A stretch of 64,000 bases of DNA from Microbulbifer aggregans (GTDB lineage Bacteria > Pseudomonadota > Gammaproteobacteria > Pseudomonadales > Cellvibrionaceae), in assembly GCF_001750105.1 (NCBI RefSeq), contig NZ_CP014143.1:558001-622000 (forward strand). The letters run 5' to 3'. The notes beneath the pieces were generated by a model. It was not told the origin of the DNA and made no database searches. It saw only the letters and a program-made list of their open reading frames with translations. The position numbers and the translations under genes were made by a program. Shown here piece after piece: positions 54,694 to 62,620 of the stretch (position 1 is the first letter of the stretch; the number at the start of each line of letters is the position of its first letter).

Positions 54694-56187
54694 ATGAAGA
54701 TTGTGGGCCATTACATCAACGGCCAGGTCTCCGAGGCCGCCGAACGTACCCAGGACGTATTCAATCCGGCTACCGGCGAAGCGACCAAGCAGGTCGCCAT
54801 CGCTGCCAAGGAAACCGTCGAAGAAGCCATCGCCGCAGCACAAGCCGCTTTCCCGGCCTGGCGCAACACACCACCGGCCAAGCGCGCCAAGGTGATGTTC
54901 AAGTTCAAACAGCTGCTCGAGGAAAACGCGGAACAGATCTGCGCGATGATCGGCGAGGAGCACGGCAAGATTTCCCACGACGCCATGGGTGAACTGACCC
55001 GCGGTATCGAGAACGTGGATTTCGCCTGTTACGCACCACAGATGCTGAAAGGCGAGCACAGCCGCAATGTGGGCCCCAACATCGATTCCTGGAGTGAAAT
55101 GCAGCCGCTGGGCGTCGTGGCTGGTATCACTCCGTTCAACTTCCCGGCCATGGTACCCCTGTGGATGTTCCCGCTGGCTATCGTGTGCGGTAACACCTTC
55201 GTGCTGAAACCGTCCGAGCGCGATCCGTCCGCCGCTATTTACCTGGCCCAGCTGCTGCAGGAAGCCGGTCTGCCGGATGGCGTACTGAACGTAGTCAACG
55301 GCGATAAGGTGGCCGTAGACACCCTGCTGACTGCTCCGGAAGTCCAGGCGGTCAGCTTTGTCGGCTCCACGCCGATTGCAGAGTACGTGTACTCCACCGC
55401 CAGCGCGCACGGCAAACGCTGCCAGGCACTCGGCGGTGCCAAGAACCACGCCATCATCATGCCCGATGCCGACATCGACAATGCCGTGGCTGCACTGACC
55501 GGTGCCGCCTTCGGTTCCTCCGGCGAGCGCTGTATGGCTCTGTCTGTTGCCGTCTGCGTGGGTGACGAAGCCGCCGATACCTTTATCGAGAAGATGAGCG
55601 GCGAAATGCAGAAGCTGAAGGTCGGCGCCTATACCGACAGCAGCAACGATTTCGGCCCGGTGATTACCGAAGCGCACATGAACAAGGTGAACGGCTACAT
55701 CGCCAGCGCCGAGGAACAGGGCGCGACCATCGTGGTGGACGGCCGCGATCCGCAAGTGAAGGGCTATGAGAATGGCTTCTTTGTCGGTGGCACCCTGATC
55801 GACAATGTGAAGCAGGGCATGACCTGCTACGAAGAGGAAATCTTCGGCCCGGTACTGCTGGTAGTGCGCGCCAAAAGCATGGAAGAAGCCATGCAGATGA
55901 TCAACGATCACGAGTACGGCAACGGCACCTGCATCTTCACCCGTGACGGCGAGGCTGCGCGTTACTTCAGCGACAACATCCTCGTCGGTATGGTGGGCAT
56001 CAACGTACCGCTGCCGGTGCCGGTTGCCTACCACAGCTTCGGTGGCTGGAAACGCTCCCTGTTTGGTTGCCTGAGTGCTTACGGTCCGGACGGTGTGCGT
56101 TTCTACACCAACCGCAAGACCATCACCCAGCGCTGGCCGTCCAGCGGCGTGCGCGAAGGTGCGCAGTTCTCCTTCCCGAGCAACTGA
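54694..56187 (+). CDS. mmsA: CoA-acylating methylmalonate-semialdehyde dehydrogenase
   Basis: A 497-residue aldehyde dehydrogenase of the MmsA type: oxidises malonate or methylmalonate semialdehyde and forms acetyl-CoA or propionyl-CoA with loss of CO2. The catalytic Cys is in GSSGERCMALS, with GVVAGITPFNFPAMVPLWMFP and VSFVGSTPIAEYVYSTA. ATG 54694 follows GAGAGAGGTTCTTCC. It lies behind the aminotransferase and completes beta-alanine to acetyl-CoA; valine degradation is an alternative but no other valine-specific gene is nearby. Confidence 0.93.
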   Translation: MKIVGHYINGQVSEAAERTQDVFNPATGEATKQVAIAAKETVEEAIAAAQAAFPAWRNTPPAKRAKVMFKFKQLLEENAEQICAMIGEEHGKISHDAMGELTRGIENVDFACYAPQMLKGEHSRNVGPNIDSWSEMQPLGVVAGITPFNFPAMVPLWMFPLAIVCGNTFVLKPSERDPSAAIYLAQLLQEAGLPDGVLNVVNGDKVAVDTLLTAPEVQAVSFVGSTPIAEYVYSTASAHGKRCQALGGAKNHAIIMPDADIDNAVAALTGAAFGSSGERCMALSVAVCVGDEAADTFIEKMSGEMQKLKVGAYTDSSNDFGPVITEAHMNKVNGYIASAEEQGATIVVDGRDPQVKGYENGFFVGGTLIDNVKQGMTCYEEEIFGPVLLVVRAKSMEEAMQMINDHEYGNGTCIFTRDGEAARYFSDNILVGMVGINVPLPVPVAYHSFGGWKRSLFGCLSAYGPDGVRFYTNRKTITQRWPSSGVREGAQFSFPSN

Positions 56188-56204
56188 TCCCTGCACTGGG
56201 CTAG

Positions 56205-56229
56205 GCTTCCCCGGATTTTCCGGGGGAGC
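56205..56229 (+). terminator. Probable terminator of the aminotransferase-dehydrogenase operon
   Basis: An 11-bp near-perfect stem (GCTTCCCCGGA/TCCGGGGGAGC) with a TTT loop, 18 bases after the stop codon. A T-tract is missing, so efficiency is uncertain. Confidence 0.55.
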
Positions 56230-56271
56230 CCGACCCAACTACGGGTGATAGACTGAACCGAACGGAACTCG

Positions 56272-56736
56272 GTGCCCAAGCCAATGGATGTCAGAAATTT
56301 TCTCCAGCTATCCGAGTGCATCGCCACGTCGGGGCAACCAACAGAGCACGACTTCGCCACCATTGCCGACTTCGGTTACACGGCAGTCATCAATCTTGCC
56401 ATGAGCAGTTCCGTACACGCGCTGCGCGAAGAAGGCGATATTGTCAGTGACTTAGGGATGACCTACGCCCATCTCCCGGTTCCGTTCGATCGCCCCACGG
56501 CACAACACTTCACTCTCTTTGCCTCCTTGATGCAGGAACTTTCCCAAGCGAAAGTCTGGGTGCACTGCGCGCTGAACATGCGCGTCTCCGCTTTTATGTA
56601 CCTATACAACCGCATCTATCGCCATCAAAGAGCGGATGAAGCCGCTGCAATGCTGCATAGAGTCTGGCAGCCAGATCCAGTCTGGAGTTCATTCATTACG
56701 GAAACACTCAACACTCATGGCCTAAGCAATGTCTGA
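56272..56736 (+). CDS. Cys-based (DSP/BLH-like) protein phosphatase
   Basis: A 154-residue member of the beta-lactamase-hydrolase-like / dual-specificity phosphatase group. The signature Cx5R is present in VHCALNMRVSAF, with FLQLSECIATSGQPTEHDFATIADFGYTAVINLA at the start. GTG 56272 is the start. The stop overlaps the GNAT gene start by eight bases (ATGTCTGA), so the two are coupled. Substrate is unknown. Confidence 0.85.
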   Translation: MPKPMDVRNFLQLSECIATSGQPTEHDFATIADFGYTAVINLAMSSSVHALREEGDIVSDLGMTYAHLPVPFDRPTAQHFTLFASLMQELSQAKVWVHCALNMRVSAFMYLYNRIYRHQRADEAAAMLHRVWQPDPVWSSFITETLNTHGLSNV

Positions 56737-57169
56737 ACAACTTGAAGCAAGACTTGTCGGCACCGAGCAGGAGCTGAACGAAGCTGGCCGAGTGCTGCTG
56801 CAGTTACGCACGGGGTTCGAGCTCGAGGAATTACTCCAGCAGGTGCGGGAACAACAGCAGGAAGGTTACCAGCTGGCAATCGCAGTGCTGGATGAACAGG
56901 TGATCGGCGTGGCGGGTTTCGCCATCAACCGCAAGCTCGCCTGGGGAAAGCACATCTATGTGGATGATCTGGTGACGCATGCCGACCACCGCTCCACGGG
57001 AGCCGGCAAGGCATTGATGAACTGGCTGAGGGCTTACGGCCGGGAACAGGGCTGTGAGCAGTTACACCTGGATTCCGGCGTGCAGCGCTTCGGTGCGCAT
57101 CGCTTCTATTTGCGGGAAGGCTTCGATATCAACAGCCACCACTTTGCGATCGGCGACCTCTCCCTATAA
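56729..57169 (+). CDS. GNAT family N-acetyltransferase
   Basis: A 146-residue acetyltransferase. Acetyl-CoA-binding motif A is present (VDDLVTHADHRSTGAGKALMNWLRAYG), followed by LHLDSGVQRFGAHRFYLREGF. Substrate may be an amino acid, antibiotic or protein amine; no clue from context except translational coupling to a Cys-phosphatase gene. Confidence 0.9.
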   Translation: MSEQLEARLVGTEQELNEAGRVLLQLRTGFELEELLQQVREQQQEGYQLAIAVLDEQVIGVAGFAINRKLAWGKHIYVDDLVTHADHRSTGAGKALMNWLRAYGREQGCEQLHLDSGVQRFGAHRFYLREGFDINSHHFAIGDLSL

Positions 57170-57354
57170 AGCGGCGATATGGTTTTGCCACTGAAATACC
57201 GACATATCGATCCGGGTTGTGGCGATATTGCACATTCAAACTATCCAGGCATTTTTTAAGGAAGAGTCAAACATGTGGTGACCTGTCCATCACACTGTGC
57301 GAATATTCCTCTCTATAAATCCTCTATAAAATTTTTATCCCTCACTAGGTCTCC

Positions 57355-57717
57355 ATGCGGCTCACACCTATTATTCTTACTCTGTCACTGTCAGGCTGTG
57401 CTACATATAATCCCGCTATTGATTTCACGCGTCACGACTTGAGCGAGGAAGAGCAGGAAAAAACCTTCAGCCAGGACAAATCCGATTGCGTGACTGCCGC
57501 ATTATCTGTTTTTGAAGAAAATCCTGTTTATGGGGTCTATGCAGAGCCCTACTCAGGACATGACGGTGGCTACTACTCAGTGCGCGCGAGCAAACCAGAC
57601 CTAAACCGCCCCATGCAGAATGCGGAAGCGGAGGCCTTGTACGATGTGAAAGCTAGCCGGGATAAACTTTACACACAGTGTATGGAAACACGGGGCTGGA
57701 CCCAGACAAGCCCTTAG
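57355..57717 (+). CDS. Small lipoprotein of unknown function
   Basis: A 120-residue lipoprotein: MRLTPIILTLSLSGCATYNP with a lipobox SGC (LSGC). The mature part is acidic with two further cysteines (SDCVTAAL and TQCMETRGW), which could pair in the periplasm. No known domain recognised. It stands alone between the GNAT gene and a gene-free stretch. Confidence 0.75.
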   Translation: MRLTPIILTLSLSGCATYNPAIDFTRHDLSEEEQEKTFSQDKSDCVTAALSVFEENPVYGVYAEPYSGHDGGYYSVRASKPDLNRPMQNAEAEALYDVKASRDKLYTQCMETRGWTQTSP

Positions 57718-58090
57718 GCTAAATGCAAAAATGAGAGCCCCCAGAATCTCCCTTTCCATCAGTGACTTCTCGCAGTCCTAATTGAAGGCCAAGGTAATCT
57801 CCGTTGGGTTCGGACGATCAAATCGTCCCGGGTCTTCAAGTGCTCCTCACCATTGACTGATGCAACCCTCGGCCCCGCTCAAAAAATAGCCGGGATCCTG
57901 CTCCCTTGGCTCATTCGCTGAGCGGCAAAGCGGATCAAGGTCCCAATCTCAGCAGAGCCCGCCCCTCCAGACCTTCAGCTTTCGGCATAAGCATAGAAAT
58001 TTTTAGTATTTCTCGGTTATAAAGCCGGGCTCTTACAATCCTCGCCCCGCAACAGACCTTTACCGAATACCGAGCCCGAAAGTAGGATCA
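57718..58090. other. 373-base gene-free region upstream of the FadL-type porin
   Basis: No supported ORF. A small GC hairpin-like GACGATCAAATCGTC occurs at about 57807-57821. TATAAAG near 58018 could be a -10 element for the downstream gene. Confidence 0.4.
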
Positions 58091-59356
58091 ATGAGCATCA
58101 AGTTTGCCAAGCTGTCTGCAGCAGCACTTTCCGCAGCCGCACTGTTTACCGTGTACTCCGCCGAAGCCACCAATGGTTATTTCGTTGAGGGGGTAGGCCC
58201 GAAGGCGCAGGCGATGGCTGGGGTGGGAGTGGCACTGCCACAGGATGCACTGGCCGCTGCCAACAACCCGGCCGGCACCGCACTGGTAGGCAACCGACTG
58301 GATGTGGGCTTCACCGTGTTCAGCCCCGATCGCAGCGCACGCATTCGCGGCAACCTGGCCGGTGCGGACGGCGATTACGATGGCAATGAGAAGAGCAGTT
58401 TTGTCATTCCCGAGCTCGGCTACACCCGCATGCTCTCCTCACAACTGAGCTGGGGCGTAGCGGTTTACGGCAACGGCGGCATGAACACCGGTTACCAGAG
58501 CAATCCGTTCGCCGCCTTCGGCTCCAGCGGTGAAGCCGGTGTCGACCTGAGCCAGCTGTTTATCACCCCGTCACTGGCCTACCGCCCGACCCCGGATCAC
58601 GCCTTCGGTATCGCCACCACCTTCGCGGTGCAGCGTTTTGAGGCCACCGGATTACAGGCCTTCGATAACCCGTTTGTTTCTGCCAGTGCGGGCAACGTCA
58701 CCGATCGCGGCTATGACACCGCCCACGGCTGGGGAGTAAAACTCGGCTGGATCGGTCGCCTGCGCGAAGACCTGAGCCTTGGCGCTACCTGGTCTTCCCG
58801 TATCGAGACCGGTGAGTTCGATCGCTACGAGGGTCTGTTCGCCGACGGCGGTGGCTTTGATATTCCGGAAAACTATGCTGTCGGCCTGAGCTGGAGCGCG
58901 ACACCGCGCCTGACCGTAGCCGCAGACTGGCAGCGTATCCTGTACAGCGACACCGGCTCCGTGGGCAATTCCCTCAGCCTGCTGTTCCAGGGCAAACCGC
59001 TGGGTGCCGATGGCGGCCCGGGTTTTGGCTGGCAGGATGTTGAAGTTACCAAACTGGGTGCAGCCTTCAGGGCGACCGATGACCTCACGTTACGCGCGGG
59101 CATCAGCCACGCCGAGCAACCCATCCCGGCAGGTGAAGCGTTCATCAATATTCTCGCCCCCGGTGTGATCGAGGATCATGTCAGCATGGGCGCTGACTGG
59201 CGCACGGCTCTGGGAGAGTTCACCGTGTCCTACGCCCATGCTTTCGAGGAAACGGTGCAGGGAGACAACTCCATTCCCACTGCCTTCGGCGGCGGTGAAG
59301 CGGAGCTGACCATGAGCCAGGATATCCTCCGTTTCGGCTGGTCCCGCAACTTCTGA
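58091..59356 (+). CDS. OmpP1/FadL family outer-membrane transporter
   Basis: A 421-residue beta-barrel with signal peptide (ending VYSAEA) and the family N-terminal hatch (TNGYFVEGVGPKAQAMAGVGVALPQDALAAANNPAGTALVGNRLDVGFTVFSPDR). It moves long-chain fatty acids or other hydrophobic compounds across the outer membrane. The beta-oxidation operon 30 kb away would be a natural user, but there is no direct link. C-terminal residue is Phe, as in barrels. Confidence 0.93.
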   Translation: MSIKFAKLSAAALSAAALFTVYSAEATNGYFVEGVGPKAQAMAGVGVALPQDALAAANNPAGTALVGNRLDVGFTVFSPDRSARIRGNLAGADGDYDGNEKSSFVIPELGYTRMLSSQLSWGVAVYGNGGMNTGYQSNPFAAFGSSGEAGVDLSQLFITPSLAYRPTPDHAFGIATTFAVQRFEATGLQAFDNPFVSASAGNVTDRGYDTAHGWGVKLGWIGRLREDLSLGATWSSRIETGEFDRYEGLFADGGGFDIPENYAVGLSWSATPRLTVAADWQRILYSDTGSVGNSLSLLFQGKPLGADGGPGFGWQDVEVTKLGAAFRATDDLTLRAGISHAEQPIPAGEAFINILAPGVIEDHVSMGADWRTALGEFTVSYAHAFEETVQGDNSIPTAFGGGEAELTMSQDILRFGWSRNF

Positions 59357-59362
59357 TTCAGG

Positions 59363-59386
59363 GAAGGCCGCCTGTCGGCGGCCTTC
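59363..59386 (+). terminator. Probable terminator of the FadL-type gene
   Basis: Perfect 10-bp stem GAAGGCCGCC/GGCGGCCTTC with TGTC loop, seven bases after the stop. No T-tract follows. Confidence 0.6.
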
Positions 59387-59426
59387 GATCTCAGCCCATA
59401 GATCAGCCCTCGACAGGAAGCGAAGT

Positions 59427-59529
59427 ACTAGGACGTGTATCTCGGGCCATCGGCAGCAGGACCTCGCTGATGGCGCTTACATGGAGGTGACAGGGATGTA
59501 TCTGAGCATCTCGAGATACACGCCTTAGT
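59427..59529. repeat. 103-base inverted-repeat element
   Basis: The ends carry 18-base arms that pair with one mismatch and one G-U; the inner 11 bases (CGTGTATCTCG and its complement) are perfect. Inside are GCCATCGGC and GCTGATGGC, which pair with one mismatch, so the whole forms a branched fold. It lies in a 337-base gene-free gap (59357-59693). It could be a REP-like dispersed repeat, a small non-autonomous mobile element or a structured RNA; no second copy is in this window. Confidence 0.6.
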
Positions 59530-59693
59530 GCTTTGTTCCACAACTATGCACGAGCATGCCCCTTACCTAGTCTCCTGACGCCCCCGCGCGACAGACGCCC
59601 CATAGCTTGAGACGAGCATACCCCACACAGATTCCCACCGTGATATAACCGGAGGTTTGCATAACCAAACCAAAAGTTTCCTTGGGGGGAATC

Positions 59694-62369
59694 ATGATCA
59701 GAAGCGGAAAGTTTGCCGCGACGCTGCTGTGCAGTGCTGTACTGGCTGCCTGCGGGCAGAGCGAAGGTAATGACTCACAAACCACGCAGGCCTCTGCCGC
59801 TGCGGTTCGCGCTGAAGCGCCGGGGCTGTCCGAAAGCTATGCCAAGGTGCGCAAGCAGCAAGTGGCTGCGGTTGATTACGAGCTGTCTGTCACTCTCGAT
59901 GGCGAGCTGGATCACTTCTCCGGCAAGGTGGTGGCCCACGCGACACTCGACGGCGAGCCGAAACAGCCCCTGACCATCGACTTTAGCGGCGGCACTGTGC
60001 TGACTGTCAGCGTGGATGGCGAGGAGGTGCCGTTTGACTACAACGACTACTTCATCAGCATTGCACCCGAGCACCTGAAGGCCGGCGAAAATGCCATCAG
60101 CGTCGACTACCAGCACGCCTATTCCACTGACGGCTCCGGCCTGCACCGCTTCGAGGATCCGGAAGATGGCAAGGTGTACATGTACACCGACTTCGAACCC
60201 TACGATGCCAACCGCCTGTTCCCGCACTTTGACCAGCCAAACCTCAAGGCGCGCTACACACTGAACGTGAGCGCACCCAAGGACTGGACCATCGTTACTT
60301 CCGTGCGAGAAGAAAACGTGAAAGAGGATGGCGAACTGAAGCACTGGACTTTCCCGCAGTCCGCCAAGTTCTCCTCCTATATCTTCTCCCTGCACGCCGG
60401 CCCGTACCATATCTGGGAAGATGAGGCCGACGGCATTCCCCTGCGCCTGCTGGCACGCCAGACGCTGGCGGAGTACGTGAAGCCGGATGACTGGTTTACT
60501 TTCACCAAACAATCTTTCGAGTTCTTCCAGCCGTACTTCGAGGTCGACTACCCATTCGGCAAGTACGACCAGGTGATTGTGCCCGACTTCAATGCCGGTG
60601 CGATGGAGAACGTGGGCGCTGTAACCTTCAATGAAGCCTATGTCTCCCGCGGTGAAAAGACCGAAGCCCAGCGTATGCGCCTGGCCAATGTGATTGCCCA
60701 CGAAATGGCACACATGTGGTTCGGTAACCTGGTCACCATGAACTGGTGGGACGACCTGTGGCTGAACGAGAGCTTTGCCACCTACATGGCTAACCTGGCC
60801 GTGGCAGAAAACAGCGAGTTCACCAACACCTGGGAGAACTTCTACCTCGGCACCAAGCAGTGGGCCTACTGGTCCGACCAGCTGCCCACCACTCATGCGA
60901 TCCAGCTGCCGGTGCACAATACCGATGAGGCCTTTGCCAACTTCGACGGCATCACTTACGGCAAGGGTGGCTCGATCCTCAAGCAGCTGCCCTACTACCT
61001 GGGCGCCGAGGAGTTCCGCAAAGGGGTGAGCAACTACCTGAAGGATCTCTCCTACAGGAACTCCACCCTGAACGACTTTATGGGTCACCTGGGCAATGCG
61101 GCCGGAAAAGATCTGGATCAGTGGCAGCAGGAGTGGCTTTACCAGGCCGGCCTGAATACTCTCGCCGCCGACTTCCAGTGTGAAAACGGCAAGATCGCCA
61201 GCCTGACCCTGACCCAGTCAGCGCCGGAAGAGTACCCGACCCTGCGTGAACAGCGCACCCAGCTCGGTTTCTACAATCTGGAAGGCGGGAGCATGGTGCT
61301 CAGCGACTCCCTGCCGGTGCTTTACAGCGGCGCTACAACCCAGGTGAGCGAAGCCAAAGGGCTCGATTGCCCTCAGATCCTGAATCCCAACGAGGGTGAT
61401 TGGGCGTTTGTGAAGGTCAACCTGGATGCCACTTCGGTGGAAAACATGGCCAAGCACATCAATGATATCGAGCAGCCGTTCACTCGCCTGATGCTGTGGC
61501 AGAGCCTGTACGACAGCTTCTATGACGCCAAGCTGCCACTGGATGAGTATGTTCACTTCATCCTCGGCAACGCCGGCGCCGAACGCGATATCAATGTCAT
61601 CCGGCTGGTGGCACGTCACGTCGATACCGCCTACACCTATCTGGCACAGGTCGATCTGGACGAAGAGACCCGCAAGGGACTGCAACTCGCCATCGAGACT
61701 TTCGTCTGGCAGCAGTTGCAGCAGGCCGAGGCCGGCAGCGATGCACAGAAGACCTGGTTTGGTACCTTTACCCAGGTAGCTCACACCGACGAGTCTCTTG
61801 CCAGTGCCCGCGACATGTTGCTGGGCGAGCTGAAGGTAGATGGCCTAGACATGGATCCGGACAAGCGCTGGGACCTGGTATTCCTGCAGAACGCACACCT
61901 CTATGCCGACTTTGAGCAGGCGATCGAGCGTGAGCTGGCGAAGGATAACTCCGACCGTGCGCAGCTGAACGCTATTGCCGCCGAAGCCGTGCGTCCGCTG
62001 CCGGAAGCCAAGACCAAATGGCTGCAAAACATCATCGCCCACCGCGATGATTTCAAGCTCAGCCAGCTAAAGTATGCTGCCGGCAGCCTGTTCCCAGCCT
62101 CCCAGCTGGAACTCTTTGAGCAGAACGCCGAGCAAATCATCGGTGCCATCGATGCCGTCAACGCTACCGCCAGCCCCGAATATATCGGTACCTTCACCCG
62201 CCTGTTCCCGCTGAACTGCAGTGATGAAGGCGTACAGCAGGTCACTGATATTCTGGAAGGCGACAAGGCACTGAATCCGCTGATGGAAAAATCACTGAAG
62301 AACCGCCGCGACGGCAATCAGCGCTGCCTGGCAATCTCCAAGCTGCTAGCAGAACGCAATCAGGGCTAA
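59694..62369 (+). CDS. M1 family aminopeptidase (PepN-like) lipoprotein
   Basis: A 891-residue zinc aminopeptidase. ATG 59694 gives a lipoprotein signal MIRSGKFAATLLCSAVLAAC with GGGGGGA before it. The GAMEN exopeptidase motif (GAMENVGAVTFNEAY) and the zinc site HEMAHMWFGNLVTMNWWDDLWLNES are intact. The C-terminal ERAP1-like helical part is complete. Lipidation places it at the outer membrane or periplasm, so it probably digests external peptides. A close paralog follows directly. Confidence 0.92.
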   Translation: MIRSGKFAATLLCSAVLAACGQSEGNDSQTTQASAAAVRAEAPGLSESYAKVRKQQVAAVDYELSVTLDGELDHFSGKVVAHATLDGEPKQPLTIDFSGGTVLTVSVDGEEVPFDYNDYFISIAPEHLKAGENAISVDYQHAYSTDGSGLHRFEDPEDGKVYMYTDFEPYDANRLFPHFDQPNLKARYTLNVSAPKDWTIVTSVREENVKEDGELKHWTFPQSAKFSSYIFSLHAGPYHIWEDEADGIPLRLLARQTLAEYVKPDDWFTFTKQSFEFFQPYFEVDYPFGKYDQVIVPDFNAGAMENVGAVTFNEAYVSRGEKTEAQRMRLANVIAHEMAHMWFGNLVTMNWWDDLWLNESFATYMANLAVAENSEFTNTWENFYLGTKQWAYWSDQLPTTHAIQLPVHNTDEAFANFDGITYGKGGSILKQLPYYLGAEEFRKGVSNYLKDLSYRNSTLNDFMGHLGNAAGKDLDQWQQEWLYQAGLNTLAADFQCENGKIASLTLTQSAPEEYPTLREQRTQLGFYNLEGGSMVLSDSLPVLYSGATTQVSEAKGLDCPQILNPNEGDWAFVKVNLDATSVENMAKHINDIEQPFTRLMLWQSLYDSFYDAKLPLDEYVHFILGNAGAERDINVIRLVARHVDTAYTYLAQVDLDEETRKGLQLAIETFVWQQLQQAEAGSDAQKTWFGTFTQVAHTDESLASARDMLLGELKVDGLDMDPDKRWDLVFLQNAHLYADFEQAIERELAKDNSDRAQLNAIAAEAVRPLPEAKTKWLQNIIAHRDDFKLSQLKYAAGSLFPASQLELFEQNAEQIIGAIDAVNATASPEYIGTFTRLFPLNCSDEGVQQVTDILEGDKALNPLMEKSLKNRRDGNQRCLAISKLLAERNQG

Positions 62370-62392
62370 ACCAGCTGATCCGTATTGAAATG

Positions 62393-62417
62393 AAAAAGGC
62401 CCCTCGGGGCCTTTTTT
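62393..62417 (+). terminator. Terminator of the first M1 peptidase
   Basis: GGCCCC/GGGGCC stem with A-tract before and six T after, 24 bases after the stop codon. It separates the two paralogs, so the second needs its own promoter within 62418-62620. Confidence 0.9.
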
Positions 62418-62620
62418 GTAGCTGACAGATCACCATCACCTAGTGAGTCGATAGCGCTATGGAACCGGCAAACCCCATTGCTACCAGCGCGCCGGTGAAA
62501 TCGCGCTCCTCCTCGAAGCCGCAACACTGGCATGCTATAAAACCGGCTGAAAACAATAAATCGGTGGGAACTGTGCACGGGCCGGTGCCTGCTATACGTC
62601 CCCCTCAAACGGAGTTCTCC

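Noticed and set aside
54670..56238. Open frame of about 522 codons antisense to the semialdehyde dehydrogenase.
   Set aside because: Shadow of a well-supported gene; rich in His/Gly/Ala with no family signature.
59427..59529. Integron attC-like site.
   Set aside because: The inverted repeat lacks the paired GTTRRRY and RYYYAAC end motifs and no integrase or cassette array is present.
59775..61088. Open frame of about 437 codons antisense to the first M1 peptidase.
   Set aside because: Shadow frame; a matching one appears against the paralog, which reflects shared codon use, not a gene.
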